A stretch of 64,000 nucleotides of DNA from UBA4582 sp965657335. Lineage in GTDB: Bacteria > Pseudomonadota > Gammaproteobacteria > Pseudomonadales > Azotimanducaceae. This document shows, piece after piece, positions 44,224 to 53,961 of the stretch. A model generated the notes under the pieces. That model did no database searches. It was not told where the DNA came from and saw nothing but the letters and a program-made list of their open reading frames with translations. The DNA lies in contig CBFHOH010000012.1 in NCBI GenBank assembly GCA_965657335.1, forward strand, positions 61,463-125,462. The letters run 5' to 3'. Positions within the stretch are counted from its first letter, which is position 1, and each line of letters begins with the position of its first letter. Both the position numbers and the translations under genes were made by a program.

Positions 44224-45489
44224 TTACTTTAAAACTTCTGTTAGGTGCGAGACCAGATTATCGAGTCCCACCAGATTTTGACTCTGGCCCTCGTCTCGCA
44301 ACATTTTTACGTTTACTGACTGTGCAGCAACTTCTTCTTCACCGATGATCAATGCAATTTTAGCATTGCTTGCGTCGGCTTTTTTCATCTGCGCTTTAAA
44401 CTTGCCGCTGTGACAGTGGACCAAAACCCGCGCCGCTGGCAACTCGTCTCGAATGGTCTCAGCAACCTTCAAAGCCAGCATTCTCGCATCACCTTCGGTA
44501 GAGACTACATAAATATCTGCCGTCCCAGCCGACCGGTGCTTTTGCTCGAGCATCAGTGCCAGTCTGTCTAACCCCATGGCAAAACCGACAGCTGGTGTGG
44601 GTTTGCCTCCAATCTGTTCAACCAGCCCATCGTAACGTCCGCCGCCACACACCGTGCCCTGTGCGCCAAGGGAGTTAGTCACCCATTCAAAAACTGTCCT
44701 GTTGTAGTAGTCTAGCCCACGCACAATGCTCGGATTGATATGATAAGCAAGCCCTGCCGCGTCCAAAATGGCACACAATTGCTCAAAGTGGGCCTTCGAT
44801 TCATCATCAATAAAGTCTCTTAATTTCGGCGCATCTTTCAAAATCGCCTGCGTTGCCGCAACCTTAGAGTCCAAAATCCGCAAAGGGTTCGATTCCAATC
44901 TGCGACGACTGTCTTCATCGAGTTCAGACGTATATTGCTCAAGGTAACCAACGAGCGCCTCACGGAACTCTCCACGGGACGCCGCGTCACCCATAGAATT
45001 CAGCTCCAGCTCAATCTCATCGGCTATGCCAAGTTCTCGCCACAGGCGTGCGCACATCAATATCAACTCGGCATCAATTTCAGGCCCGGCCATACCAAAG
45101 CACTCAGCGCCGATTTGTTCAAATTGACGATAACGCCCTTTTTGCGGCCGCTCGTATCGAAACATCGGTCCACGATACCAAAAACGCTGTACCTGATTAA
45201 AAAGCAGACCATGTTGTTGGGCGACCCGAACACAACTCGCTGTTCCTTCTGGACGCAGCGTCAGGCTATCGCCATTCCTATCGTCGAAGGTGTACATCTC
45301 TTTTTCAACAATGTCTGTTGCTTCACCAATGACACGCTTGAACAAACTGGTCGACTCGAGCAAAGGCATACCGATTTCTGCATAACCATAGCGATGCAAC
45401 ACACTTCCAACCTGTTCGGAAATATGGCTAAAAAGCATCTGTTGCTCGGGTAGCAGATCTTGCATACCCCGTATGGTTTGAAATTTCAC
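44224..45489 (-). CDS. hisS: Histidyl-tRNA synthetase
   Basis: Class II synthetase of 421 residues that charges tRNA-His. Motif 1 region FKRVIGEATDIVEKEMYTF, motif 2 FRYERPQKGRYRQFEQ, the histidine-binding GGRYDGLVEQIGG and LDYYNRTVFEW are all visible, with an anticodon-binding C-terminal domain (VLVHCHSGKFKAQMKKAD). It lies 36 bp after ispG in the same run. Confidence 0.97.
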   Translation of the reverse strand: MKFQTIRGMQDLLPEQQMLFSHISEQVGSVLHRYGYAEIGMPLLESTSLFKRVIGEATDIVEKEMYTFDDRNGDSLTLRPEGTASCVRVAQQHGLLFNQVQRFWYRGPMFRYERPQKGRYRQFEQIGAECFGMAGPEIDAELILMCARLWRELGIADEIELELNSMGDAASRGEFREALVGYLEQYTSELDEDSRRRLESNPLRILDSKVAATQAILKDAPKLRDFIDDESKAHFEQLCAILDAAGLAYHINPSIVRGLDYYNRTVFEWVTNSLGAQGTVCGGGRYDGLVEQIGGKPTPAVGFAMGLDRLALMLEQKHRSAGTADIYVVSTEGDARMLALKVAETIRDELPAARVLVHCHSGKFKAQMKKADASNAKIALIIGEEEVAAQSVNVKMLRDEGQSQNLVGLDNLVSHLTEVLK

Positions 45490-45525
45490 AATTGTCTCTC
45501 GTTCGTTACTCGGTTAGTTGTGTCA

Positions 45526-46629
45526 TCAGGAGCTGGAAGCGATCAAATTTTGCTTATCTGCGACGCGCTGACGAATGACGGCTTCAAGGTGGTCGACTAG
45601 CTCATCGTTTGTCACCTTATGGTCTGGCTTGCCTTCTGAATAGACAAGATTGTTGGGTGTCGCACCGGTTAAGCCGATATCTGCTTCCTTGGCTTCGCCA
45701 GGTCCGTTCACAATGCAACCAATAATAGCGACATCTAACGGCGTCGTGATGTCTTCAACCCGCCGTTCGAGCTCATTCAGGGTTTCGATCACATTAAAGT
45801 TTTGTCTGGAACAACTGGGGCAGGCCACAAAGTTAATACCCTTCGAACGTAGATGTAGACTTTTCAGCAGATCGAAGCCCACCTTAATCTCTTCTACCGG
45901 ATCTGCTGCCAGAGAGATTCGGATGGTGTCGCCAATGCCTTCCATAAGCAGCAAACCAAGGCCTGCCGCAGACTTCACGGTACCTGAACGCAGACCGCCC
46001 GCTTCAGTGATACCAAGATGTAAAGGTTGATCGATCTGTGTCGCGATGCTTCGGTAAGCATCAACCGCCATAAAAATGTCAGAGGCTTTCATACTAAGCT
46101 TGAAGTTCTGGAAGTTTTCTTTGTCCAATAAGTCAATATTACGCTTTGCCGATTCGACCATCGCTTCTGCGGTGGGCTCCTTATATTTGCGTAGCAGGTC
46201 TTTACCGAGAGAACCTGCATTTACGCCAATCCTGATTGGTAAATTGTTGTCCTTTGCACAATCAACAACAGCTTTGACGCGATCAGGAGACCCGATATTG
46301 CCAGGGTTTATGCGTAAGCAATCGACGCCGAGTTCTGCAACTTTGAGAGCAATTTTGTAGTCAAAATGAATATCCGCAACTAGCGGAACACTGACTTGCT
46401 TGCGTATCAAGCCAAAAGCATCTGCAGCATTCATTGAAGGTACGGATACGCGCACGATATCCGCGCCCACATCCTCAAGCCGTTTAATCTGCGCAACCGT
46501 TGCCTGAACGTCTTCCGTTGGCGTGTTTGTCATGCTTTGCACTGCAATAGGTGCGTCACCACCGACAGGCACATCGCCTACCATCACCTGGCGGCTTTTC
46601 CTGCGTTTGATATTAGACTCTGCTCTCAT
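45526..46629 (-). CDS. ispG: 4-hydroxy-3-methylbut-2-enyl diphosphate synthase
   Basis: GcpE/IspG, the 4Fe-4S enzyme of the MEP isoprenoid pathway that makes HMBPP, 367 residues. The N terminus KSRQVMVGDVPVGGDAP and the cluster cysteines in ACPSCSRQ and GCIVNGPGEAKEAD are typical. It lies between rodZ and hisS, the normal gammaproteobacterial context. Confidence 0.97.
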   Translation of the reverse strand: MRAESNIKRRKSRQVMVGDVPVGGDAPIAVQSMTNTPTEDVQATVAQIKRLEDVGADIVRVSVPSMNAADAFGLIRKQVSVPLVADIHFDYKIALKVAELGVDCLRINPGNIGSPDRVKAVVDCAKDNNLPIRIGVNAGSLGKDLLRKYKEPTAEAMVESAKRNIDLLDKENFQNFKLSMKASDIFMAVDAYRSIATQIDQPLHLGITEAGGLRSGTVKSAAGLGLLLMEGIGDTIRISLAADPVEEIKVGFDLLKSLHLRSKGINFVACPSCSRQNFNVIETLNELERRVEDITTPLDVAIIGCIVNGPGEAKEADIGLTGATPNNLVYSEGKPDHKVTNDELVDHLEAVIRQRVADKQNLIASSS

Positions 46630-46655
46630 AAATTTCTCATTTACCCGTCGTGCGG

Positions 46656-47843
46656 CTATCTGCCAACGCTTAATTTTGCGGTATCGTCGGAAGCGGTGTA
46701 TCGCGCGACATCGACGGTTTCACCGTTGAATTGCAAGCTGACACCGGGCCCTTTCCCCAGCAATATTGAATAAGGTGCCGTGCCGGAAATTCGCAGCGCG
46801 TCACCGTTACGATTCAGGTCTGCATAAATTTCTACACCTGCTGCATCGTCAATCTCAACCCAGCAGTCGTCGCTGAACTGAAAGAATAGTTCATCTTCAC
46901 CACCGGCTGATATGGTGATTATTTCGAGTCCATTGATCGTTTCCTGTCCTCGTTGAATTTCCTGAACAGCAGCAACTGCTTCGTTGACAACCCGGTCTCC
47001 GGTCTCAGTTGTATTCTGCGTCCGCGCCGCTAAATCATCGTTTTGATCAGTAAAATTTTCTTCCGCTTCGTCGGCTGTAATATCACCTGGCAGAACCGAT
47101 ATTGAAGAAAAGGTAGCCGACATTTCTTCATCTTCGTATATCAATTCTGTCGGCTGATTGTACTCCGAAGTTATCTTTTCAGCGGGCAGACGATCCGACT
47201 CCACATCGTCTGGCCGGACTAAATCAGCCTGTGCAAGGCTACGCTCATTCACGGCAACACCACCAAAATCGCTCTTTGGCGCCGGCGTTATCGTTCTGGA
47301 AGGTAATTGAAGCGCTTCGACTTCATTGCTCACAGACTCGACCTGACTGTTAACGCTCACTGTAGGCACTTCATTACTATCTGAGAACGCCCACACTAAC
47401 AACGTAACGATCACCACTCCGGCAAAACCAACGGCACCCGTCAAAAACACGGGTCCGGTATAAGTAGAAGAACCCATGGGCTCATCAGTTACGTCTTTGA
47501 TTTCGATATCATCCGGACTAGGCAACTGGCTCGCCTCAAAAGCGGCGACAACCTCATCTCCCGATATTTCAACCACTCGCGCATAAGACCGAAGATAGCC
47601 TTTTACAAATGCCGGTTTGGAGATTCTGTCGAAATGCCCGTCATCGATATAACGAATGAGCGATGTCGTCAGGAACAGTTGATCTGCAATTTCCTTTTGC
47701 GTGAATCCGGCACGAGAACGAGCTTCAAGCAGCATGGCAGATGCAGGATTGGCGATCACTTTTGATTGGTCGTCTGCTTGCGCTGAAGACTGCTGTTGTG
47801 GTGCCTGGTCTGGCGCTTGCTGGTTCGGATCTGTTTCACTCAT
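46656..47843 (-). CDS. rodZ: Cytoskeletal protein RodZ
   Basis: MreB partner of 395 residues. An N-terminal HTH_25 domain (AGFTQKEIADQLFLTTSLI, about 45-63) is followed by one membrane helix near 133-154 (GAVGFAGVVIVTLLVWAFS), a long acidic periplasmic linker and a C-terminal DUF4115 beta domain (FQFSDDCWVEIDDAAG). The protein affects cell shape. It overlaps pilF by 4 bp and lies 26 bp before ispG. Confidence 0.92.
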   Translation of the reverse strand: MSETDPNQQAPDQAPQQQSSAQADDQSKVIANPASAMLLEARSRAGFTQKEIADQLFLTTSLIRYIDDGHFDRISKPAFVKGYLRSYARVVEISGDEVVAAFEASQLPSPDDIEIKDVTDEPMGSSTYTGPVFLTGAVGFAGVVIVTLLVWAFSDSNEVPTVSVNSQVESVSNEVEALQLPSRTITPAPKSDFGGVAVNERSLAQADLVRPDDVESDRLPAEKITSEYNQPTELIYEDEEMSATFSSISVLPGDITADEAEENFTDQNDDLAARTQNTTETGDRVVNEAVAAVQEIQRGQETINGLEIITISAGGEDELFFQFSDDCWVEIDDAAGVEIYADLNRNGDALRISGTAPYSILLGKGPGVSLQFNGETVDVARYTASDDTAKLSVGR

Positions 47844-48613
47844 CGCTCGGAGTCCAGATAGGCTTTGTACTCAGCAGAAGCTGGAAAAATATTCTTAAGT
47901 AACAGTGCATAACTCGCCGCTTCGTCTTGTCGACCAAATATCCGTGCTAACTGCACACCTAACCAAAGGCTGCGCGCATTCTGTCGTGCAGCTTTTTTAT
48001 ATCGATTGTAAAAGCCCTGCGCTTCAACGTAGTTACGCTGCTCAAATCTGATGTCTGTCATCTCAAGTAACGCTCTGCTCTGCCCCGGGTTTAACTGAAT
48101 ACTGCGGGTAAAAGCTTGTTCTGCCTCACTTCGGCTGTCCAACTCCTTGTAACACATACCAAGATTTTCGAAGACTTGACTGCGTCTAGCATAGAGTTTG
48201 TCTTCAGAGGCTTTCCTTAGCTGTGCTGCCGCTTCTTCGTAACGTTTTTGAAGAAAAAGAAAAGCACCAAAATTATTTCTTGCCAGCGAGTAATCTGAAT
48301 CGAGTCTTATAGACTTGCGGAAATACTGCTCAGCAGTCTCGTTCTCGCCCTCGAGCTGAAAAACATAACCCATCATTGTGTGCGCGTGCGCAGAACTTGG
48401 ATCAAGATTTATTGCCTTGTTCAGATTATCTTTCGCACGCTGGTACTCCTGATTACGGATGTAACCAACACCTAGCGCAATGTAGCTTTGCAATTGTTTT
48501 TCAACGTCACCACTGCTTTTTCTTGCTGCAACACCCGTGCTCGTCGTTTCGGTCACACAGCCGGATAACACCAGTGTCAAACCAAGCATCAATACGCTAA
48601 GTGAACGAATCAT
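47840..48613 (-). CDS. pilF: Type IV pilus biogenesis lipoprotein PilF/PilW
   Basis: TPR pilotin of 257 residues that localises the secretin PilQ. The lipobox is LSGC (Cys19). Tandem TPRs follow: YQRAKDNLNKAINLDPSSAH, TAEQYFRKSIRLDSDYSLA, and SEAEQAFTRSIQLNPGQSRA. It implies that the organism makes type IV pili. It overlaps both rlmN and rodZ by 4 bp. Confidence 0.92.
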   Translation of the reverse strand: MIRSLSVLMLGLTLVLSGCVTETTSTGVAARKSSGDVEKQLQSYIALGVGYIRNQEYQRAKDNLNKAINLDPSSAHAHTMMGYVFQLEGENETAEQYFRKSIRLDSDYSLARNNFGAFLFLQKRYEEAAAQLRKASEDKLYARRSQVFENLGMCYKELDSRSEAEQAFTRSIQLNPGQSRALLEMTDIRFEQRNYVEAQGFYNRYKKAARQNARSLWLGVQLARIFGRQDEAASYALLLKNIFPASAEYKAYLDSER

Positions 48614-49725
48614 AATGCCCCCGCTGCGATACGCTGGTATTTTTCCTGTCGTCTGGTTTTATCCGCAACTTCACCCACGAGCTGACCACAGGCTGCGTTA
48701 ATATCTTCACCACGCGTGGTGCGCGTGGTGACCGAAAAACCAGCGCCAATCAACCTGTCCTGAAATGCACGTACGGCCACGCTACTGGGACGCTTGTAAC
48801 CAGAGCCAGGGAATGGGTTAAACGGAATAAGATTTATTTTGCAGGGAAAGTCTTTCAGCAACTTAGCCAATTGCGCCGCATGTTCCGGCTGTTCGTTAAC
48901 ACCGTTGATCAACGTATATTCAACGGTAATAACCCGTTTATCGCCGAGATTTTTAGCGTACTTTTTACAGGCTTCTAACAGCTCAGCAATGGGGTACTTG
49001 CGATTAATAGGCACTAATTGATTGCGAAGCTCGTCATTCGGTGCGTGCAAAGAGATCGCCAAGGACGCATCGGTTGTTTCAATCAACTTATAAATGCCGG
49101 GCACGACACCCGAAGTTGAAATAGTGACCTTTCGCTTCGAGATACCATAACCAAGGTCGTCCATCATCAGCTCAACCGCAGCGATGACATTATCAAAATT
49201 GAGCAACGGCTCACCCATACCCATGAGCACGACATTCGTCACGGCGCGAACACGATCAGGGTAGACTTTCTCGAGCGCTTTTCGAGCAATGCGTACTTGC
49301 CCGATGATTTCACTGGCCGTCAGGTCACTGTTGAAACCTTGTTTGCCCGTCGAACAGAAACTGCAGTCGAGCGCACAACCAACCTGCGAGGAAACACAAA
49401 GAGTGCCGCGACCGTCTTCAGGAATAAATACCATTTCCATGGCACTGCCTGATTCAGCTTTGATCAGCCATTTGCGAGTGCCGTCGGTTGATACCTTTTC
49501 GGTAATCACCTCTGGCTCTCTGATCTCGCCTATTTCCATCAATTGATCACGAAGACGTTTGCTGATATCTGACATATCAGCAAAGTCGTCGATGTAGCGA
49601 TGATGAATCCACTTCAGAATTTGTTGCGCGCGATAGGGCTTCTCGCCCAACTGCTCCAGCTGGGCTTCCCATTGTGCTTTTGTGTAGCCAAGAAAATTAA
49701 TTTTCTTTTCAGTCACTTCGCTCAC
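48610..49725 (-). CDS. rlmN: Dual-specificity 23S rRNA/tRNA methyltransferase RlmN
   Basis: Radical SAM enzyme of 371 residues that makes 2-methyladenosine at 23S rRNA A2503 and tRNA A37. The cluster motif is CALDCSFCSTGKQGF, a GMGEPLLNFDNV block follows, and the mechanistic cysteine is in INAACGQL near the C terminus. It lies downstream of ndk and overlaps pilF, as in many gammaproteobacteria. Confidence 0.97.
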   Translation of the reverse strand: MSEVTEKKINFLGYTKAQWEAQLEQLGEKPYRAQQILKWIHHRYIDDFADMSDISKRLRDQLMEIGEIREPEVITEKVSTDGTRKWLIKAESGSAMEMVFIPEDGRGTLCVSSQVGCALDCSFCSTGKQGFNSDLTASEIIGQVRIARKALEKVYPDRVRAVTNVVLMGMGEPLLNFDNVIAAVELMMDDLGYGISKRKVTISTSGVVPGIYKLIETTDASLAISLHAPNDELRNQLVPINRKYPIAELLEACKKYAKNLGDKRVITVEYTLINGVNEQPEHAAQLAKLLKDFPCKINLIPFNPFPGSGYKRPSSVAVRAFQDRLIGAGFSVTTRTTRGEDINAACGQLVGEVADKTRRQEKYQRIAAGAL

Positions 49726-49749
49726 AGCATCATTCCGGTCGCTTGGGTT

Positions 49750-49767
49750 GCTCTCTTGTCAGAGAGC
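49750..49767. other. Hairpin between ndk and rlmN
   Basis: GCTCTCT (49750-49756) and AGAGAGC (49761-49767) form a perfect 7-bp stem with a TGTC tetraloop in the 68-bp space between ndk and rlmN. On the minus strand, where both genes are read, no T-run follows, so it is not a classic terminator. It may be an attenuator or RNA-processing hairpin. Confidence 0.4.
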
Positions 49768-49793
49768 CTGATTTTTAACACTATTGTTCGAGC

Positions 49794-50219
49794 TTATCGC
49801 TCGCAAATCTGATCATCGCTAAAGAAATAGGCGATTTCGCGAGCAGCTGATTCCGGTGCATCTGAACCGTGTACCGCATTGGCGTCGATAGACTCGGCGA
49901 AGTCTGCACGAATAGTGCCTTCGTCTGCTTCTTTCGGGTTGGTTGCACCCATCAGTTCGCGATTTTTCAGCACAGCGTTTTCACCTTCCAGAACCTGCAC
50001 TACAACAGGGCCAGAAGTCATGAATTCGATCAGATCATTAAAGAAAGGTCTGCCATCGTGCTCGGCATAGAATCCCTTTGCTTTTTCTGCGCTGAGTCTC
50101 TCCATGCGAGAGGCGACAACGCGCAATCCTGCTTTTTCAAATCTTGATATAATTTTACCGGTGACGTTCTTTGCAACTGCATCCGGCTTAATGATAGAAA
50201 AGGTCTTTTCAACCGCCAT
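49794..50219 (-). CDS. ndk: Nucleoside diphosphate kinase
   Basis: Phosphotransferase of 141 residues that balances NTP pools. It begins MAVEKTFSIIKPDAVAKN, and the phospho-histidine lies in AVHGSDAPESAAREIAYFF. The length is normal. The start is only 27 bp downstream of the isc terminator, so its promoter must overlap that terminator. Confidence 0.97.
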   Translation of the reverse strand: MAVEKTFSIIKPDAVAKNVTGKIISRFEKAGLRVVASRMERLSAEKAKGFYAEHDGRPFFNDLIEFMTSGPVVVQVLEGENAVLKNRELMGATNPKEADEGTIRADFAESIDANAVHGSDAPESAAREIAYFFSDDQICER

Positions 50220-50246
50220 TACTACTTACTCCTGACTTCAATCTAC

Positions 50247-50280
50247 TAATAAAAATAAACCCGCCATTATACGCGGGTTT
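50247..50280 (-). terminator. Rho-independent terminator of the isc operon, with TATAAT in its loop
   Basis: Read on the minus strand, AAACCCGC and GCGGGTTT form a perfect 8-bp stem (50280-50273 with 50264-50257) around the loop GTATAATG, followed by ATTTTTATT. It is 177 bp after iscX and 27 bp before ndk. The loop contains a perfect -10 hexamer pointing at ndk. Confidence 0.8.
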
Positions 50281-50456
50281 ACGACAATATTTCTTGCTAA
50301 CTTCTTGAAATTTTTCGAAAAATCGCTTTTTTGGCGCCGAATCAATCCTATTCAACAGCAGGATCAGCGAAACAAATGTCCAAAATCGCGGTCGCGGATT
50401 ATAGCGTGCATTCCGGCCGGAACAAACGTATTAATCAGAAGCTTACATCTGGTGCG

Positions 50457-50651
50457 TTAATCCAGCTCCTCAATCCATAGCGCCTGAATCGCTTCAAGCA
50501 CCTTTTCGCCGCCACGCGCCGGATCATCGTCAAAGCCTTCAAGGCCAAGAACCCAGTTATGCAAGTCTGTGAACCTGACGGTCAGGGGATCGACTTCAGG
50601 GTAAGCTTCGTACAGCTCAATTGCGATATCGTTGATATCAACCCATTTCAT
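50457..50651 (-). CDS. iscX: Fe-S cluster assembly protein IscX
   Basis: Small acidic protein of about 64 residues that binds IscS and probably iron, regulating cluster assembly. It begins MKWVDINDIAIELYEAYP, then DPLTVRFTDLHNWVLGLEGF and ALWIEELD at the end, a full family match. The ATG at 50651 gives normal length; a longer in-frame start at 50678 is not conserved. It is the last gene of the isc operon. Confidence 0.95.
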   Translation of the reverse strand: MKWVDINDIAIELYEAYPEVDPLTVRFTDLHNWVLGLEGFDDDPARGGEKVLEAIQALWIEELD

Positions 50652-50720
50652 GGCAGATGCTCCGCTTTTGGTGCCCAATGATTGTTTTCAGGAGGCTTTA
50701 AGATGTGTTTATTGAGGATG

Positions 50721-51059
50721 TCAGTGGTTTTCAGAGACTTGATTAATCGTATATTTTGGAATTTCAACGACCAAATCTTCATTTCCTACCACAACCTGGC
50801 AACTCAGACGTGAATCTGGCTCCAGCCCCCAGGCCTTATCCAGCAAATCATCTTCTAGCTCATCGGATTCCTCGAGAGAATCAAACCCTTCTCGCAAAAT
50901 GACATGACACGTTGTGCAGGCGCAGGCCTTTTCGCAAGCGTGCTCAATGCTGATACCCGCATCAAGTGCAACTTCGATCAGACTGTCGCCAGCATTAGCC
51001 TCAAGTACAGCACCTTCAGGGCACCGATCGGCATGGGGTAGGATAATTATTTGTGGCAC
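50721..51059 (-). CDS. fdx: 2Fe-2S ferredoxin of the ISC system
   Basis: Adrenodoxin-type ferredoxin of 112 residues that supplies electrons to IscS/IscU. Cluster cysteines are in EHACEKACACTTCHV and the fourth in SRLSCQVV. The acidic patch SLEESDELEDDLLD and the tail of about 15 residues are as usual. It lies between hscA and iscX. Confidence 0.96.
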   Translation of the reverse strand: MPQIIILPHADRCPEGAVLEANAGDSLIEVALDAGISIEHACEKACACTTCHVILREGFDSLEESDELEDDLLDKAWGLEPDSRLSCQVVVGNEDLVVEIPKYTINQVSENH

Positions 51060-51091
51060 TGGGGTTTTTCCTTACGATAAGTACTGTGTTG

Positions 51092-52993
51092 TTAATCTTC
51101 AGCGTCTGCTATTGATTCACTCAACTCATCAAGGCTTGAGCCCGCGAGCGCTTTGCGAACGCTGTCGTCCATTCTCTTCGAGGCAAAATCATCGCTCGCT
51201 TTCGCCAAACGATCGCTTGCTGCAATAATTTCAGGCGCTCGTTCGCTATTGCTGACTGTCGCTTGCACCTCAGCCAATGTGCCATTCAGATTAGAACGTT
51301 CCTGTTGGCTCAATAATCGATCGCCATCGAGTGCTACCGCATTGACTACTGCGTCGATCACCCTTTGTGCGTCGACTTTTGCTTCGGTCAGTGAGCGGGT
51401 CGCCACGTCTGCTTCAGCATATTCAAATGATGCCTTCAGCATGGTTGTAATCTCGTCTTCTGTCAGTCCGTACGAGGGTTTGACTTCAATGCGTGTCTCA
51501 ACACCCGTGCTCAGCTCTTTCGCTGATACCGACAAAATGCCATCAGCATCGACTTGAAACACTACCTCAATTTTTGCTGCACCGGCGACCATCGGCGGAA
51601 TTCCCCGCAACTCGAATCGTGCAAGGCTTCGGCAATCAGACACCAGCTCTCGCTCGCCCTGCACAATGTGAATCAGCATTGCGGTTTGACCGTCTTTATA
51701 GGTCGTGAACTCCTGCGCCTTAGCGACAGGAATTGCGGTGTTGCGGGTAATCACTTTCTCCGCAAGACCACCCATGGTTTCCAACCCGAGCGACAAAGGC
51801 AGCACGTCGAGTAGCAAAACTTCATCGTCGGATTTGTTACCGACAAGAATATTTGCCTGAATCGCAGCACCGATCGCGACCACACGATCTGGGTCGATAT
51901 CGCTCAACGGTTCGGTATCGAAGTAGTTGGCAACTTTTGCTCTGACAGTTGGCACACGCGTGGAACCACCTACTAATACCACATGCTTGATATCTGCCAC
52001 GCCGACGCCGGCATCTCGAACCGCCCGCCGACAGGCTTTAATAGAGTCTGCGATAAATGGCGCAACTAGTTGGTCGAATATCTCTCGCGTGATCTCTGAT
52101 TTTACCACTAGGCCATCGAGGTCCATATCGACCATCACCGAGGCTTGATCACTCAACGCCTCTTTGATTGCTCTCGCCTCGAGCATCAAACCACGAAACT
52201 GCCCTTTAGAAATCTCACCCTCAATGCCAGAGACCTCTATTAGCCAAGTTGCGATGGCGCGGTCAAAGTCATCACCGCCTAACGCCGAGTTACCGCCCGT
52301 CGAAAGCACTTCAAACACCCCACGATTAAGCCGAAGCAACGAGATGTCAAAGGTGCCACCACCCAGATCATACACTGCAATAACACCCTCGGTGCCACTG
52401 TCTAATCCATAGGCGACCGCCGCAGCAGTTGGTTCATTTAATAGACGGAGCACATTTAGATGGGCCAATGTTGCGGCATCTTTCGTTGCTTGACGTTGCG
52501 CGTCGTCGAAATAAGCCGGTACTGTAATCACTACACCATCAAGAGGGCCAGCAAGCGTCGCCTCACCACGGTGAGCGAGGTTTCTCAAAATTTCCGCTGA
52601 GACTTCTACCGGAGAGACGGCACCTGACGCCACGTTGATTTCGGGCATGCCTTTTTTATCTTTTGTGACGAAGTCGTAGGGCATTTGATCGCCCAACGTG
52701 TCCACATCCTCAAGACCGCGCCCCATTAATCTTTTTACCGAAACAATTGTGTTGAGCGGATCTTCCTTGGCGCTCTCAAGCGCCTTGGCACCCACTGTTA
52801 CAGACCCGTCGTTGTGGTATCGAACAACAGAGGGCAGCAGGTGAGCGCCACCAAAGTCTGGCAACGTGTCTGTTTCACCGGCACGCACAGCCGCTATCAA
52901 GGAATTGGTTGTGCCCAGATCGATGCCCGCGGCATGCTTGCGCTGGTGTGGGTCGACTGCCTGCCCCGGCTCGGTAATTTGTAACAGCGCCAT
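51092..52993 (-). CDS. hscA: Fe-S protein assembly chaperone HscA
   Basis: Hsp70-family ATPase of 633 residues that releases clusters from IscU. It has the ATPase motifs GIDLGTTNSLIA, AVYDLGGGTFDIS and VVLVGGSTRVPTV, the linker LLLDVLPLSLGLE and a substrate-binding domain. The length is normal for HscA and close to DnaK. It lies between hscB and fdx. Confidence 0.97.
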   Translation of the reverse strand: MALLQITEPGQAVDPHQRKHAAGIDLGTTNSLIAAVRAGETDTLPDFGGAHLLPSVVRYHNDGSVTVGAKALESAKEDPLNTIVSVKRLMGRGLEDVDTLGDQMPYDFVTKDKKGMPEINVASGAVSPVEVSAEILRNLAHRGEATLAGPLDGVVITVPAYFDDAQRQATKDAATLAHLNVLRLLNEPTAAAVAYGLDSGTEGVIAVYDLGGGTFDISLLRLNRGVFEVLSTGGNSALGGDDFDRAIATWLIEVSGIEGEISKGQFRGLMLEARAIKEALSDQASVMVDMDLDGLVVKSEITREIFDQLVAPFIADSIKACRRAVRDAGVGVADIKHVVLVGGSTRVPTVRAKVANYFDTEPLSDIDPDRVVAIGAAIQANILVGNKSDDEVLLLDVLPLSLGLETMGGLAEKVITRNTAIPVAKAQEFTTYKDGQTAMLIHIVQGERELVSDCRSLARFELRGIPPMVAGAAKIEVVFQVDADGILSVSAKELSTGVETRIEVKPSYGLTEDEITTMLKASFEYAEADVATRSLTEAKVDAQRVIDAVVNAVALDGDRLLSQQERSNLNGTLAEVQATVSNSERAPEIIAASDRLAKASDDFASKRMDDSVRKALAGSSLDELSESIADAED

Positions 52994-53014
52994 GTTTTCT
53001 TCTCTAAGGGTTCG

Positions 53015-53569
53015 TTAATAGTCCAGCAGTTGTTCTTCGATCTGGTCTGCTGCAACCAATAACTTATTCATAAATTGCATTTTATAGGTTGTCTGCTCTG
53101 CAGCGGCCAGATCGACGTCGAACTGTACAGCAAACGCGTCTTCTAGGCTCGACAAAGTCTCGTTTACGGTTGATTTAAACCCGTCCAGTTTAGACAAAGC
53201 CGCGTCGACCTCATCCGAAGCAGCATCACTAATATCCTCAAGTTCTTCGCGTAGTTCAATCTGTGACATCAGGAATGCGGGCTCGAGATTCGGGTTATGT
53301 GCGATAACCAACCCACGCTGCTCCAACATGTAGATTGCGCGTTGCAATGGCGATTTTAACGTGGTGAACGCCTCATTCACGTGAGTTGCCCACTGCAACG
53401 AGCGGCGTTTTTCAGCATCGGTTGCGCTGGAAAAGTTGTCGGGGTGAATACGTTTCTGTAGCTCTAGGTAGCTTGAGGAAAGCTGATCAACGTCGAGATG
53501 ATAAGCTTCGGGCAACTGAAAGATTTCAAAGAAGGTTTGTTGAAAGTCCACCCGGAGCCTGCGATTCAT
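53015..53569 (-). CDS. hscB: Co-chaperone HscB
   Basis: J-protein of about 184 residues that delivers IscU to HscA. The J domain carries the HPD motif in KRIHPDNFSS, after FFEIFQLPEAYHLD, with a C-terminal three-helix bundle binding IscU. The ATG at 53569 is preferred; the frame is open 28 codons further into the iscA gap without family similarity. No clear ribosome site is seen. Confidence 0.94.
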   Translation of the reverse strand: MNRRLRVDFQQTFFEIFQLPEAYHLDVDQLSSSYLELQKRIHPDNFSSATDAEKRRSLQWATHVNEAFTTLKSPLQRAIYMLEQRGLVIAHNPNLEPAFLMSQIELREELEDISDAASDEVDAALSKLDGFKSTVNETLSSLEDAFAVQFDVDLAAAEQTTYKMQFMNKLLVAADQIEEQLLDY

Positions 53570-53622
53570 GTTGGAAAATATCGGGGAAAAAGATTGAGGG
53601 AATGCAAGGTTTGGCTGAGCGC

Positions 53623-53946
53623 CTACACGGTGAAACTTTCTCCACAACCGCATTCGCCTTGCACATTGGGATTATTAAACTCGAAGCCTTCGTTCAAACC
53701 TTTCTTCACGTAATCCATCTCGGTGCCGTCAACATAAATCAAACTCTTTGGGTCAATGTACACATCAACACCCTGGCTGCTGAACACCTCATCCTCTGCC
53801 TGTGGCTCGTCAACCGGTTCCATGACGTAAGTCAGGCCGGAACAACCGGTTGTTGTGACTGCGAGCCGAATGCCAACGCCCTTACCCCGACCTTGCAGAT
53901 AGGTTGCGACGTGTTTTGCTGCATTTTCAGTTAGTTGAACGCCCAT
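53623..53946 (-). CDS. iscA: Iron-sulfur cluster assembly protein IscA
   Basis: A-type carrier of 107 residues. The three conserved cysteines are in TTGCSGLTY and GECGCGESF. MGVQLTENAAKHVATYL is a normal start. Preceded by iscU (15 bp gap) and followed by hscB. Confidence 0.96.
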   Translation of the reverse strand: MGVQLTENAAKHVATYLQGRGKGVGIRLAVTTTGCSGLTYVMEPVDEPQAEDEVFSSQGVDVYIDPKSLIYVDGTEMDYVKKGLNEGFEFNNPNVQGECGCGESFTV

Positions 53947-53961
53947 AGTTTTGCCTGTTCC

